The notes: generated from the letters alone by a model not told the origin. 64,000 bases of DNA from Oscillospiraceae bacterium (GCA_017512745.1 JAFWEV010000025.1:112780-176779), one strand, 5' to 3'; counted from the first letter of the stretch, positions 10,424-20,063 are shown. Made by a program: numbers and translations.

Positions 10424-11728
10424 TTAATTTCTGGAATTTGTGATTATATCCTCAACCATATCCTTGAGTCTCGGATCATTATCCATCATCTGACGGACTT
10501 TTTTGAGGGAATGGGTAACGGTAGCGTGATCCTTTCCTCCGAATTTTTCTCCGATAGACTCATGGGTGAGACCTGTAACTTCTCTGGTGACATACATTGC
10601 TATCTGACGGGCATTCACTATTTCAGCATCTCTCTTCTGTGATTTGATATCATCTTCTGAAATATCAAATGTCCTGGATACTTCGGTAATTATTTTGTCT
10701 ACGGTTACGGGAACAGGTCTCTCATCTCTCATGATATCCTTTATGGCATTCTGCACATCGGATATTGACGGAGATGAGTTTTCCATAATTCTGAGAGCCG
10801 AAAGTTTTTTAACTATTCCTTCTAACTGACGAATATTGTCTTTTATATTGTCAGCAATATACTGTGCGATATCATCAGAAATGGGATAACCGAGTTCTTC
10901 GGCTTTTCTCTTGAGAATGGAAACTCTTGTCTCATATTCAGGAGGAGTTATATCCGCCATTAATCCCGATTCAAATCTCGTCTGAAGCCTTTCGGTGAGT
11001 GATTTGATCTCCTTCGGAGGACGGTCAGATGTAAGTACTATCTGTTTTCCCGCTGTAGTCAAAGCATTGAAAGTATGGAAGAATTCTTCCTGCGTACTCT
11101 CTTTTCCGCCGATAAACTGGACATCGTCAACAAGAAGGGCATCAACCGTTCTGTATTTATTATGGAAAGATTCCGTACTGCCCTGGCTTATTGCCGTGAT
11201 GAGCTCGTTTGTGAAGGTTTCAGACTGGATGTACATGACATTCATATCCGGTCTTGTCTTTGCAAGTTCATTCTTTATAGCAAAGAGAAGATGTGTTTTT
11301 CCGAGTCCTGATCCTCCGTATATAAACAGAGGATTGTATGCTGCGGCAGGATTGGATGCAACAGCCTGTGCGGCAGCGTGGGCAAATCTGTTTCCGGGTC
11401 CTACAACGAAGTTTTCAAAAGTATTTGTCGTGTCGCCTATTGCGGCCAGGTTCTGACTGAGAGGAATATTTTGGGAAACAGACGAAATACTCTCTATTTT
11501 TACTGTGATCGGAAAACCCAGGAGTTCCGTAAATCCATTCTGAAGAAGATTCAGATATCTCTCCTGAACGGTATTTTTGAGCCAGTCTGAGGTTATCGAG
11601 AGCGTTATGACATCGTCAGCCATCGATACGGGTTTGAGAGGTTTGATAAATAGGCTGTGAGATGTCTCGGACATATTGGCTTTGCAGTATTCTGAAACTA
11701 TCTCAAAGCACTGTTCTAATGATTCCAT
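10424..11728 (-). CDS. dnaA: Chromosomal replication initiator protein DnaA
   Basis: DnaA binds origin DNA and opens it in its ATP form. The 434-residue protein has an N-terminal DnaB-interaction domain, a short linker, an AAA+ domain (NTFENFVVGPGNRFAHAA, Walker A GGSGLGKTH, Walker B LLVDDVQF) and the C-terminal helix-turn-helix domain with GGKDHATVTHS. An AAGGTG site precedes the ATG. A good promoter lies about 60 bases upstream. The dnaN start is 216 bases downstream, with the putative origin between them. Confidence 0.97.
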   Translation of the reverse strand: MESLEQCFEIVSEYCKANMSETSHSLFIKPLKPVSMADDVITLSITSDWLKNTVQERYLNLLQNGFTELLGFPITVKIESISSVSQNIPLSQNLAAIGDTTNTFENFVVGPGNRFAHAAAQAVASNPAAAYNPLFIYGGSGLGKTHLLFAIKNELAKTRPDMNVMYIQSETFTNELITAISQGSTESFHNKYRTVDALLVDDVQFIGGKESTQEEFFHTFNALTTAGKQIVLTSDRPPKEIKSLTERLQTRFESGLMADITPPEYETRVSILKRKAEELGYPISDDIAQYIADNIKDNIRQLEGIVKKLSALRIMENSSPSISDVQNAIKDIMRDERPVPVTVDKIITEVSRTFDISEDDIKSQKRDAEIVNARQIAMYVTREVTGLTHESIGEKFGGKDHATVTHSLKKVRQMMDNDPRLKDMVEDIITNSRN

Positions 11729-11785
11729 AAAACACCTTAAAATAAATGATTTTCTTATTAATATACATTATTTAAATATAAAAAA

Positions 11786-11814
11786 ATTATATCACTTTAG
11801 ACACATATGAACAA
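11786..11814 (-). promoter_or_regulatory. dnaA promoter (SigA type)
   Basis: On the minus strand a TTGTTC -35 (11814-11809), a 17-base spacer and a perfect TATAAT -10 (11791-11786) precede dnaA. Confidence 0.72.
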
Positions 11815-11864
11815 CTGTAATATTGCCCTTGAAAACTCCTGACTGCATGGCTGAAAAATGCCTG

Positions 11865-11889
11865 AAAAGGCCGAAAAAATCGGCTTTTT
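11865..11889. terminator. Hairpin with A/T tracts between divergent dnaA and rpmH
   Basis: GCCGA / TCGGC with a five-A loop is flanked by AAAAG and TTTTT. It looks like a short bidirectional terminator, lying between the two divergent promoters where it could insulate them. Its real function is uncertain. Confidence 0.4.
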
Positions 11890-11906
11890 CCTTAAAGTAG
11901 TTTTGC

Positions 11907-11935
11907 TTGACAGTTTTACATGCGTAATATATACT
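11907..11935 (+). promoter_or_regulatory. rpmH promoter (SigA type)
   Basis: A perfect TTGACA, a 17-base spacer and TATACT lie 73 bases before the rpmH start. This is among the strongest promoter matches in the window and probably drives rpmH-rnpA-yidD-yidC-khpB. Confidence 0.85.
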
Positions 11936-12008
11936 TGCATTTTGCAAGACTATCGACACTTGCTTATTTTTGTTGTACTTATTTTTAAATAGAAGGGACG
12001 AAAAAATC

Positions 12009-12143
12009 ATGAAACCCACATTCCATCCGAAAAAAACACAGCGTTCAAGAGTTCACGGATTCAGAGCTCGCATGAGAACATCAAACGGCCGCAAAGTTAT
12101 CTCACGCCGCCGCGCGCAGGGAAGAGCTAAGCTCAGCGCATAA
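12009..12143 (+). CDS. rpmH: 50S ribosomal protein L34
   Basis: This 44-residue, very basic protein begins [14 protein letters not shown] and ends AQGRAKLSA, which is L34 across nearly its whole length. An AAGGGA site lies ahead of the ATG. It is the first gene of the rightward arm from the origin, 22 bases before rnpA, the conserved bacterial pairing. Confidence 0.97.
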   Translation: MKPTFHPKKTQRSRVHGFRARMRTSNGRKVISRRRAQGRAKLSA

Positions 12144-12165
12144 AACAGAATAAAGATAACAGAGA

Positions 12166-12504
12166 ATGAATAAAGAGCGACATACGCTCAATCGCAACTA
12201 TGAATTTCAGAGGGTATACCACAGAGGTAAAAACTTCGTATCGCCCATACTCGTAACCTACGTCTTCAAGAAGAGAGACGGCGGTATAAACTACGGTATA
12301 TCAGCAAGTAAAAAGATCGGATGCGCGGTAGAGCGCAACAGAGCCCGAAGGATAATAAGGGCGGCAGCTCTCAATTGCTTTAAAGATATTGAGGGCTCTT
12401 ATGATATTGTTTTTGTTAGCCGAAGAGCTACAGTAAACGCAAAATCTACTGAGATTCAGACAATTATGGCAGAACAACTCAAAGAGGCGGGAGTCTTACA
12501 GTAA
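12166..12504 (+). CDS. rnpA: Ribonuclease P protein component
   Basis: The protein subunit of RNase P, which with the RNA subunit removes 5' leaders from tRNA precursors. The 112-residue basic protein has the N-terminal [15 protein letters not shown] region and the RNR signature [12 protein letters not shown]. Its stop shares one base with the yidD start (TAATG). The ribosome binding site is weak, so translation may be coupled to rpmH. Confidence 0.95.
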   Translation: MNKERHTLNRNYEFQRVYHRGKNFVSPILVTYVFKKRDGGINYGISASKKIGCAVERNRARRIIRAAALNCFKDIEGSYDIVFVSRRATVNAKSTEIQTIMAEQLKEAGVLQ

Positions 12505-12734
12505 TGGGAAAGATAGCGGTCTTTCTTATACGACTTTATCAGAAGTACATCTCACCTATGTTAGGAAATAACTGTAGGTATACTCCCACATGCTCTCAAT
12601 ATGCCATAGAGGCCATACAGATACACGGATTCCTGTACGGATCGTGGCTGGCCTTCAAAAGGATACTTAGGTGTAATCCATGGGGAGGACACGGATATGA
12701 TCCCGTTCCTCCGAAAAAGACAAAAAGAATCTGA
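12504..12734 (+). CDS. yidD: Membrane protein insertion efficiency factor YidD
   Basis: This 76-residue protein has the family core [28 protein letters not shown] and [13 protein letters not shown], with the conserved Cys residues. YidD assists YidC-dependent insertion. It overlaps the rnpA stop by one base and ends 19 bases before the yidC start. Confidence 0.95.
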   Translation: MGKIAVFLIRLYQKYISPMLGNNCRYTPTCSQYAIEAIQIHGFLYGSWLAFKRILRCNPWGGHGYDPVPPKKTKRI

Positions 12735-12753
12735 AACAATCGGAGAATCCAAC

Positions 12754-13962
12754 ATGAAAAAGAAGAAAATACTTCTCGCAGCGGTAAGCATACTGATGGT
12801 ACTGGCGCTTACAGCGTGCGGAGCCACGACGAGTTCAGAGGCGTCCACAACCTCAAGTGCCGCACAGCAGTCGATGTTCGGTTCCATCTGGGGAATCATA
12901 GCAATACCGCTCGGCTGGATAATGAACTACTGTTATATCCTGTTCAACGATATTCTCCACTTCCCTCTCGCATACGTATTCGCACTCTTCCTCTTCACGA
13001 TCATCACGAAGGCGCTGATGTTCCCGCTGTCACTTAAACAGCAGAGATCTCAGGCTTCGATGTCAGCCTTCCAGCCGATGATGAACGAGATCAACAAGAA
13101 GTATGCAAACAATCCGGAAAAAAGAAACGAAGAACTGACGAAGCTCCAGCAGGAATACGGATATAATCCGACAGCCGGATGTCTTCCTCTCCTTATACAG
13201 TTCCCGATAATCTTCGGTCTTGTCGAAGTCATCTACAGACCTCTTACATACATGATCAGGATACCGACAGCAGTTCTCAATGCTCTTGAGACTGTTGTAA
13301 CGGCATCTTCATCCAGAGGACTCGAGACGGCAGTTATCGAGGCTGCAAAGACAAATCCCGGAATCTTTGCGAATGTGACCGCGGAGGGATACACAGCTGC
13401 ACAGATGGCCGGATATATCCAGAAGATTACCGATCTCGACATGAGCTTCGGTTCCGTAAATCTTTGGGAAAAACCGGTACTGGGATTCAACCTTACACTT
13501 ATCATCCCGCTGTTCTCAGTAGTGACAATGATCCTGTCTTCGATCATTTCAATGAAGGCGGCCGGATCTTCCGAAAGCGGTCAGAATACCCAGATGCTCA
13601 CGACAACGATCATGATGTCCGTGATGTTCGCGGTATTCTCATTCATGTACCCCATGGGATTCAGCCTGTACTGGGGATTCCAGAACGTTGTAATAATCGC
13701 CCAGTCGTTTATCCTTCGCAAGATAGTGAACGTGGACACGATCAAAGCTGAAGTTCAGGCAAAGATAGAAGAAAAACGCAAAGAAAAGAAAAAGAAGAGC
13801 ATTGTCACGACGACAGACAGTGACGGAAAAGAAGTACAGAAGGAAGTTTCCGGACAGGAACTTGCAAGAATGAGACTGCAGCGCGCCAGAGAACTCGACG
13901 AAGAGAGATACGGCGAATCAGACAGAGCTGCGCTCAGCGGTAACAGCAAGTACGATACCTGA
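12754..13962 (+). CDS. yidC: Membrane protein insertase YidC/OxaA (lipoprotein type)
   Basis: This insertase places proteins into the membrane alone or with Sec. The ATG at 12754 is preferred over upstream in-frame starts because CGGAGA lies just before it and the protein then begins with a lipoprotein signal, MKKKKILLAAV ... LALTAC, with the lipid-modified Cys near residue 22. The 402-residue product has about five membrane segments, a cytoplasmic charged loop (KQQRSQASMSAFQP) and a basic, hydrophilic C-terminal tail, as in Gram-positive SpoIIIJ-type insertases. The region between the first segments (about residues 140-200) is longer than in short homologues. Confidence 0.95.
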   Translation: MKKKKILLAAVSILMVLALTACGATTSSEASTTSSAAQQSMFGSIWGIIAIPLGWIMNYCYILFNDILHFPLAYVFALFLFTIITKALMFPLSLKQQRSQASMSAFQPMMNEINKKYANNPEKRNEELTKLQQEYGYNPTAGCLPLLIQFPIIFGLVEVIYRPLTYMIRIPTAVLNALETVVTASSSRGLETAVIEAAKTNPGIFANVTAEGYTAAQMAGYIQKITDLDMSFGSVNLWEKPVLGFNLTLIIPLFSVVTMILSSIISMKAAGSSESGQNTQMLTTTIMMSVMFAVFSFMYPMGFSLYWGFQNVVIIAQSFILRKIVNVDTIKAEVQAKIEEKRKEKKKKSIVTTTDSDGKEVQKEVSGQELARMRLQRARELDEERYGESDRAALSGNSKYDT

Positions 13963-14012
13963 TCGCGGATAAACGGGCTTCCTTCAAGTCAACAAGAGGG
14001 GATCTTACAATC

Positions 14013-15080
14013 ATGCAGGAATTAATCGCGACCGGGAAGACGGTCGAAGAGGCTGTTGAATCAGCCTGCAGAGAGCTTGGAAAAGCCAGAGACGAAGTCA
14101 CTTACGAGATAATCGAAGAGCCGAAAAAGTTCTTATTTTTCTCTTCACCCGCCAAAGTCCGGGTAAGGACAGTTGAAGAACTGTTCAATGTAAAGGATCT
14201 GCTCAGCGGATCTTTCGGAGGCGAGAAGAAGACTGTCCAGAAGGAACAGCCGGAAACAAAAGAACAGCCGAAGAAAAAAGACCAGAACAACAAAAAGAAA
14301 GAAAAGAAAGAACAGCCGAAACAGCAGCAGAAGGCAAAGGTACAGGAACCTAAAGAAAAGCCGGAGCAGCCTAAAAAAGAAGAACCGAAGGAAGAAAAGG
14401 CCAAGGAGTATATAGAACTCGACCAGCTTCCGGTAGGAGCAAAAGCAGCACTTGAATATCTCAAGGTCATCGCTGACAAACTCGGTGCAGGAGACTGTGA
14501 GTATAAAGCCGTAAAGATCAAGGATGGTGTTCTCTTCGAGATAGACGGAGAGAATGCACCGGCACTTATAGGCCGCAGAGGCGAGACCATGGATGCTATC
14601 CAGTATCTCTGTCTCCTCGTTTCCAACAGAGCGGGAGAAGATTACTGCAGAATATCCATCGATGCAGTCGGTTACAGATCCAGGAGAGAAAAAGCGCTGA
14701 GAGAACTTGCCATAAAAACGGCAAAGGAAGTTCAGAAGACAAAGTATTCCCAGACTCTCGAACCTATGAATCCGTATGAGAGACGTATCATTCACAGCAC
14801 GATACAGGGAATCGAAGGTGTCAAGAGTGAAAGCATCGGCTCCGACCCGAACAGAAGAGTCATAGTATCTCTTATAAGCGGAGGACTCGGAAGATCAAGA
14901 AGAAACGGTAACCGTTCCAAAGGCGGAAGAAGAAACGGCGGACAGGGATACCGCCGCGACAGACAGAACGGGGAGACATCTTCTGCGGAAGAGATCCGTT
15001 CAGAGGAAAAGGTCGTCGAAAGAGAGCCTGTTACGATCCCCGAGAGTGAAGGAATGCTCTACGGAAAGATCGATATCTGA
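14013..15080 (+). CDS. khpB: RNA-binding protein KhpB (Jag)
   Basis: A cytoplasmic RNA-binding regulator that in other Firmicutes works with KhpA and affects cell elongation. The 355-residue protein has a Jag_N domain (about 1-55), a long Lys/Glu/Gln/Pro-rich low-complexity linker (about 70-130), a KH domain with LIGRRGETMDAIQYL and an R3H domain with NPYERRIIHSTIQ. An Arg/Gly/Asn-rich tail after about residue 290 also looks suited to RNA. The gene follows yidC in the order conserved near origins. A strong terminator follows it. Confidence 0.93.
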   Translation: MQELIATGKTVEEAVESACRELGKARDEVTYEIIEEPKKFLFFSSPAKVRVRTVEELFNVKDLLSGSFGGEKKTVQKEQPETKEQPKKKDQNNKKKEKKEQPKQQQKAKVQEPKEKPEQPKKEEPKEEKAKEYIELDQLPVGAKAALEYLKVIADKLGAGDCEYKAVKIKDGVLFEIDGENAPALIGRRGETMDAIQYLCLLVSNRAGEDYCRISIDAVGYRSRREKALRELAIKTAKEVQKTKYSQTLEPMNPYERRIIHSTIQGIEGVKSESIGSDPNRRVIVSLISGGLGRSRRNGNRSKGGRRNGGQGYRRDRQNGETSSAEEIRSEEKVVEREPVTIPESEGMLYGKIDI

Positions 15081-15121
15081 GAAGGATATCCAAAACAGAA
15101 TAATAAAGTCGACTGGTGAAA

Positions 15122-15180
15122 GGAGTCGCGCATAAGATCATTTGTATCTGCAGATGATCTTTGCGCTCTCCTTTTTGTTT
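15122..15180 (+). terminator. Terminator between khpB and mnmE
   Basis: A long hairpin pairs GGAG/CTCC, GCGC/GCGC and AAGATCAT/ATGATCTT with a ten-base apical loop, followed by TTTTTGTTTT. It separates the rpmH-khpB unit from mnmE-mnmG-rsmG, although mnmE starts only 19 bases later, so some read-through is possible. Confidence 0.85.
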
Positions 15181-15198
15181 TAAGGAAAGGGAGCAGCT

Positions 15199-16560
15199 AT
15201 GGATACGATAGCCGGGATCGCGACCCCTCCGGGAGAGGGCGGAATAGCGATCATAAGGATATCAGGAGACGACGCACTTGAAGTCGCCTCAAAGATATTC
15301 ATACCCAAAAACAAAAACAGAGCTATCAAAAACGCAAAGGGCTATACAGCCATATTCGGAACAGCCGTTGACGGAGATACGGAACTCGACGAGGCTGTAG
15401 CACTGATTTTCCGGGGACCCAGAAGTTATACCGGAGAAGATGAGGTGGAAATACAGTGTCACGGCGGAAATATGGCCCCAAAAGCGATACTGAGAGCAGC
15501 GTACAGGGAAGGTGCCCGCCCTGCAGACAGAGGCGAATACACGAAAAGAGCCTTTCTTAACGGCAGGATATCCCTGACCGAAGCGGAAGCGGTGGCGGAG
15601 ATGATATCCGCGCAGTCTTCCCAGGGAGAAAGAGCGGCTCTCTCGCTGATGAAGGGGTCCCTCTACAGGAAAGCGGAAGAAATGAAAGCGGGACTCATCA
15701 CGGCGGAAGCAAATATTTCCGCTGCGATAGAATTTCCGGATGAAGCACCGGATATTGACGATGCCGAGATCATCTCAATTCTTTCAGAGACCCGGGACGG
15801 GCTTGAAAAACTTCTGAAAAATTACAGCACCGGACTTGCGGTGATGAGGGGAGTTCCTGTGGTTATTGCCGGATCCCCGAATGTCGGGAAAAGCACCATA
15901 ATGAACCTGCTGTCCGGCACGGACCGGGCTATAGTGTCTCCGACAGCGGGAACGACAAGAGACGTCATAGAGTCAACGATCGACTGTGACGGGATCACGC
16001 TTTTTCTGTCTGATACAGCGGGCATCAGGGATACTGATGATGCGGCAGAGGCCGAAGGTGTGAGAAGAGCGCTGGATAAGGTAAGTGATACGGCGCTTCT
16101 GATCGCAGTTTTCGATCAGTCCAAAAAGCTTGATGAAGGAGACAGAAAACTCCTTGAGACAGCTGAAGGGATCCCGTCTGTGGCAATTATCAACAAGAGC
16201 GATCTTGAGAACAGGATAGAGACCGGGGAAATAAAAAAGAGATTTGCCGAAGTCATAACCATATCCGCCATAGATGAAAGCTCAAGAGAAGAGATAGTAA
16301 AAGCCGTACACAACGCTATCGGTGTAAACGGACTCTCACCGGATGCGGGCCTCCTTGTATCGGAAAGACAAAGGAGCTGTGTCGAAAGAGGGCTCGGAGC
16401 CGTTAATGAAGCAATTGAGGCGATCGAATACGGGATAACATACGATGCTGTCCATGTGCTGATAGGCGAAGCGATAGAATCGCTTGCGGAACTGTCCGGG
16501 GAAAATGTCACGGAGGAAGTGCTGGACGACGTCTTCTCCAGATTCTGCGTGGGTAAATAA
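15199..16560 (+). CDS. mnmE: tRNA modification GTPase MnmE (TrmE)
   Basis: With MnmG this GTPase builds the 5-carboxymethylaminomethyl group on wobble uridine 34 of several tRNAs, using a folate-derived carbon. The 453-residue protein has the N-terminal folate-binding domain (MDTIAGIATPPGEGGI), a helical domain split by the G domain (GSPNVGKST, DTAG, NKSD) and the C-terminal FCVGK motif with its conserved Cys. The length is normal. mnmG begins three bases after the stop. Confidence 0.96.
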   Translation: MDTIAGIATPPGEGGIAIIRISGDDALEVASKIFIPKNKNRAIKNAKGYTAIFGTAVDGDTELDEAVALIFRGPRSYTGEDEVEIQCHGGNMAPKAILRAAYREGARPADRGEYTKRAFLNGRISLTEAEAVAEMISAQSSQGERAALSLMKGSLYRKAEEMKAGLITAEANISAAIEFPDEAPDIDDAEIISILSETRDGLEKLLKNYSTGLAVMRGVPVVIAGSPNVGKSTIMNLLSGTDRAIVSPTAGTTRDVIESTIDCDGITLFLSDTAGIRDTDDAAEAEGVRRALDKVSDTALLIAVFDQSKKLDEGDRKLLETAEGIPSVAIINKSDLENRIETGEIKKRFAEVITISAIDESSREEIVKAVHNAIGVNGLSPDAGLLVSERQRSCVERGLGAVNEAIEAIEYGITYDAVHVLIGEAIESLAELSGENVTEEVLDDVFSRFCVGK

Positions 16561-16563
16561 ACA

Positions 16564-18459
16564 ATGAAAATATACAAAGAACTCAATACGGACATAGTTG
16601 TGATAGGAGCCGGACATGCCGGCATAGAAGCGGGGCTTGCTGCCGCAAGGCTCGGATGCAGCTGTGTCGTTATTACACTGTCGCTTGACTGTATAGGGAA
16701 CATGCCGTGCAATCCGTGTATAGGAGGTACGGCAAAGGGGCATCTCGTTTTCGAACTTGATGCGCTCGGAGGCGAAATGGGAAAAGCGGCGGACGCCACC
16801 ATGATACAGTGCAGGATGCTGAACATGTCCAAAGGTCCCGCAGTGCATTCTCTCAGGATGCAGAGTGACAGAGCGGCCTACAGAGCATACATGAAGAAGG
16901 CTATGGAGGATCAGAAAGGGCTCGATCTCATTCAGGATGAAGCCACTGAGATAACCGTGGAAGACGGAAAGGTGAGATCCGTCAGGACAGCCCTGGGATT
17001 CGAAATATTCTGCAGAGCATGCATCATAGCGACCGGCACGTATCTCGGAGGAAAGATCTATGTGGGCGAGGCTCAGAAGGAAAACGGTCCTGACGGGATA
17101 GCTGCCGCGAATGCCCTTACGGACAGTCTTGTTGAACTGGGAGTACCCATTCGCAGATTCAAGACCGGCACGCCGGCCAGGGTCCACAGGGACAGTATTG
17201 ATTTTACGGGACTTGAAGTCCAGCCCGGAGATCCCTCTCCCGTACCGTTCCATTTCGGAGACAATCCGGATGAACTCAACAATACAGGGATATGCTGGAT
17301 GGACTATACAAATGAGGAGACTCACGAGGTCATAAGGAGAAATCTCGACCGCTCACCGCTTTATGGCGGAGTTATCCAGAGCATAGGGCCGAGGTACTGC
17401 CCTTCGATCGAGGACAAGGTAGTGAGGTTCCCCGAGAGAAAGAGACATCAGTTCTTCATAGAACCGTGCGGAGAGAACACTGAAGAGATGTACCTTCAGG
17501 GACTCTCGACGTCACTGCCTTTGGATGTTCAGTATGAGATGTACAGGACGATAAAGGGCCTTGAAAATGTGAGGATAATGAGACCCGCATATGCAATAGA
17601 ATATGACTGCTGCGATCCGCTGTGGCTTGCGGCAACGCTTGAGAGCAAGACTATCAGGGGACTCTACGGCGCGGGACAGTTCTGCGGAACGTCAGGATAT
17701 GAGGAAGCGGCTGTTCAGGGACTCGTAGCGGGGATCAACGCGGCAAGAGAAGTGAAAGGAGAAGATCCGTTCATACTGCCGAGGAGCAGTTCATATATCG
17801 GGACGCTGATCGATGACCTGGTCACCAAGGGCGTGCAGGATCCTTACAGGATGATGACGGCAAGAAGCGAATACCGACTTCTTCTGAGACAGGATAATGC
17901 CGACAGAAGACTCTGTGACCTCGGTCATGATATAGGGCTTCTTTCCGATGACAGATATGCGATGTACCAGGAAAACAAAGCGCGCTTTGAGTATGAGACC
18001 GAACGCATGAGACAGGACAGGATAAAGGTATCACCTGAACTGAATGCGGTTATGGCGGAGAAGGGTGCGCCGGAAGTCACTCACACCATGACAGTGGCGG
18101 ATCTGCTGAAATGGCCGCATATAGAATACAGCGACATAGAGCAGTTCGACAGGAATGCACCGGAACAGAAGGATATAACTTACAAGGCAGCTGTTGAGAT
18201 CAAATATGAAGGATATCTTGCCAGGCTCAATGCCCAGATAGAAAAGGCAAAACGGCTAGAAGATATGGAATTGCCGGATGATTTGGACTATTCTAGTATT
18301 ACGGGACTGAGGATCGAGGCAGCGGTAAAACTTGACCAGGTCAGGCCGAGATCCCTTGGACAGGCAGGCAGGATCAGCGGAGTCAATCCGACGGATATCA
18401 GTGTTCTCTCGGTCTGGCTGTTCAGAAACAAGAGGGCATATCGTCATGATAACAGCTGA
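16564..18459 (+). CDS. mnmG: tRNA uridine 5-carboxymethylaminomethyl modification enzyme MnmG (GidA)
   Basis: The FAD-dependent partner of MnmE. The 631-residue protein begins with a dinucleotide-binding motif (VIGAGHAGIEAGLAAARLG), followed by the family motifs CNPCIGGTAKGHL, RFKTGTPARVH and GLYGAGQFCGTSGYEEA, and a C-terminal helical domain that binds MnmE and tRNA. It follows mnmE closely and its last 14 bases overlap rsmG. Confidence 0.96.
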   Translation: MKIYKELNTDIVVIGAGHAGIEAGLAAARLGCSCVVITLSLDCIGNMPCNPCIGGTAKGHLVFELDALGGEMGKAADATMIQCRMLNMSKGPAVHSLRMQSDRAAYRAYMKKAMEDQKGLDLIQDEATEITVEDGKVRSVRTALGFEIFCRACIIATGTYLGGKIYVGEAQKENGPDGIAAANALTDSLVELGVPIRRFKTGTPARVHRDSIDFTGLEVQPGDPSPVPFHFGDNPDELNNTGICWMDYTNEETHEVIRRNLDRSPLYGGVIQSIGPRYCPSIEDKVVRFPERKRHQFFIEPCGENTEEMYLQGLSTSLPLDVQYEMYRTIKGLENVRIMRPAYAIEYDCCDPLWLAATLESKTIRGLYGAGQFCGTSGYEEAAVQGLVAGINAAREVKGEDPFILPRSSSYIGTLIDDLVTKGVQDPYRMMTARSEYRLLLRQDNADRRLCDLGHDIGLLSDDRYAMYQENKARFEYETERMRQDRIKVSPELNAVMAEKGAPEVTHTMTVADLLKWPHIEYSDIEQFDRNAPEQKDITYKAAVEIKYEGYLARLNAQIEKAKRLEDMELPDDLDYSSITGLRIEAAVKLDQVRPRSLGQAGRISGVNPTDISVLSVWLFRNKRAYRHDNS

Positions 18460-19141
18460 ACTGATACAGAAAAGAGCATCCGAGCTCGGGATCACGATTG
18501 ACGGGGGCACAGCCGCAAAGCTGTTTGCTTACTACCAGGCTGTAGAGAGCACGAACAAACAGTTCAATCTCACGGCTATAACAACTCCCGAAGAATTCCT
18601 GGAGAGACATATCATGGATTCTCTGGTATGCGCTTCAAGACCGGAAGTCAGCGGAAAAGTCGCAGACGTAGGAACCGGAGCGGGCTTTCCGGGAGCGGTT
18701 ATCGGAATAGCAAAGGATGTAGATCTTACACTGATCGAGGCGACGCAGAAGAAGGTTGATTTTGCCGCCATGGAACTCAGCATGCTGGGAAGACCGTGCG
18801 CAAAAGTCCATGCGCGAGCGGAAGATGCCGCACGATCAGAGTTCAGGGAGACTTTCGACTGTGTGACGTCAAGGGGCGTGGCGGCGCTTCCGGTCCTGCT
18901 GGAATACTGTGTTCCGCTCGTAAAGACCGGAGGATATTTCATCGCCATGAAAGGGACAGGAGCGCTTGAAGAAGAGCGTTCTGAAAAAGCCGAAAAAGTA
19001 CTTGGTGTTGAATTGCGTGAAGTTATACACTATGTATTGAAAAATGGCGCAAAACACGACCTTATCATCTATAAAAAGACAGCTCCGACGGGCGATGCTT
19101 ATCCCAGAAGGGGCGACAAAATCAGAAAATCCCCTTTATAA
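18446..19141 (+). CDS. rsmG: 16S rRNA (guanine527-N7)-methyltransferase RsmG (GidB)
   Basis: This SAM-dependent methyltransferase modifies G527 of 16S rRNA. The ATG at 18446 is chosen because an AGAGGG site lies just before it and the protein starts at the family N-terminus; a longer open frame inside mnmG gives no recognisable sequence. The 231-residue product has the SAM-binding motif DVGTGAGFPGAVIGI and the NLTAITTPEEFLERHIMDSL region typical of RsmG. Confidence 0.95.
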   Translation: MITAELIQKRASELGITIDGGTAAKLFAYYQAVESTNKQFNLTAITTPEEFLERHIMDSLVCASRPEVSGKVADVGTGAGFPGAVIGIAKDVDLTLIEATQKKVDFAAMELSMLGRPCAKVHARAEDAARSEFRETFDCVTSRGVAALPVLLEYCVPLVKTGGYFIAMKGTGALEEERSEKAEKVLGVELREVIHYVLKNGAKHDLIIYKKTAPTGDAYPRRGDKIRKSPL

Positions 19142-19156
19142 CGGAGGATGTTAGAG

Positions 19157-19978
19157 TTGGCTTCAAAAGCTAGATCATTAATACTGATACCCATATTGGC
19201 GCTCTCGGCATTCGGAATATATGTGGAACGCACATATACAGATCCTGTCATGGGATACGCAACCGGATGGCAGGCAACCGCGTATACAACCTGTATTCTT
19301 GCAATATGTTTTTCCACATTGTTGATCAGCTGGCTTCCGAATACAGGGGGCGAATATGGTATCATGCACGTAAAAAAGGACAGAGTGCTGATACTTATAA
19401 GCGGTGTGGCAGCGCTGCTGTCTACGATTTTGAGATTTGTTTCTTTCCTGTCTTCAGGGAAGCAGATGTACGTAGCAAAAGGCGAAGTCATGCACTTCAG
19501 GGTCACAATGATACTGACGGTCTTCGGCATACTGTATTTCTTCTGGACAGTGTCTTTTCTCGGAAGGGGATTCGCAAGAAGCAGCCTTCCGCTGACAGTT
19601 CTGGCAGGGGCATGGTATGTGCTCAGGATAGTTGAGCTGGAGACCAGAGGATCTCTCAATTTCCACAGATGGAGAGACATTCTCCTCATGATAGGCTGCA
19701 TGGCATGTTTCCTCTTTATGGCAAGAATGATGAATCTCAGTGTGAACGACAGGAGCCGCTGGCCAAGGGATACATGGGCAATAATTGTTATTGCCGTGAC
19801 GGCGGTCTTTATGGGAACGATCCCTGCGGCATCGACACTTATTGGAACCGCTTCTGCGGCAGATCTGCTGAATATTCTTTCTGATATCCTCACGGGGATA
19901 TACGCAATGGTTATACTTCTCTTCAGGTTCGGAGGCCTATTTGTTTATGAAAAAGACGAGCAGACAGAAACTGAATAA
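19157..19978 (+). CDS. Polytopic membrane protein of unknown function
   Basis: I do not recognise this family. The protein has about eight hydrophobic segments separated by short loops and a charged C-terminus (EKDEQTETE). The TTG at 19157 is the preferred start: GGAGG at 19143-19147 is nine bases ahead of it, whereas the in-frame ATG at 19148 directly abuts the GGAGG and could not be used efficiently. The product is about 273 residues. It follows rsmG by 15 bases and its end overlaps a small membrane-protein gene, so the three may be co-transcribed. No catalytic motif is visible. Confidence 0.7.
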   Translation: MASKARSLILIPILALSAFGIYVERTYTDPVMGYATGWQATAYTTCILAICFSTLLISWLPNTGGEYGIMHVKKDRVLILISGVAALLSTILRFVSFLSSGKQMYVAKGEVMHFRVTMILTVFGILYFFWTVSFLGRGFARSSLPLTVLAGAWYVLRIVELETRGSLNFHRWRDILLMIGCMACFLFMARMMNLSVNDRSRWPRDTWAIIVIAVTAVFMGTIPAASTLIGTASAADLLNILSDILTGIYAMVILLFRFGGLFVYEKDEQTETE

Positions 19979-20063
19979 GACCCTGGTGATCGTTATTACG
20001 CTGGCTATACTTCTGTCCATGACGCTCTTCAGCCTTATTTCCATGCTTGTCTACCTCAAATAG
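19947..20063 (+). CDS. Small single-pass membrane protein (38 residues)
   Basis: The frame starting ATGAAAAAGACGAGC encodes a basic N-terminus (MKKTSRQKLNK) followed by one hydrophobic helix of about 24 residues and a stop. GGAGG lies 11 bases ahead of the ATG. It overlaps the end of the preceding gene by 32 bases in another frame, a common layout for coupled small proteins. It is too short for routine gene callers. Function unknown; conservation would have to confirm it. Confidence 0.55.
   Translation: MKKTSRQKLNKTLVIVITLAILLSMTLFSLISMLVYLK

Noticed and set aside
16336..17325. Long minus-strand open frame (329 codons) opposite mnmE/mnmG
   Set aside because: It lies fully antisense to two strongly recognised genes, has no family motif and is explained by codon composition of the sense genes.
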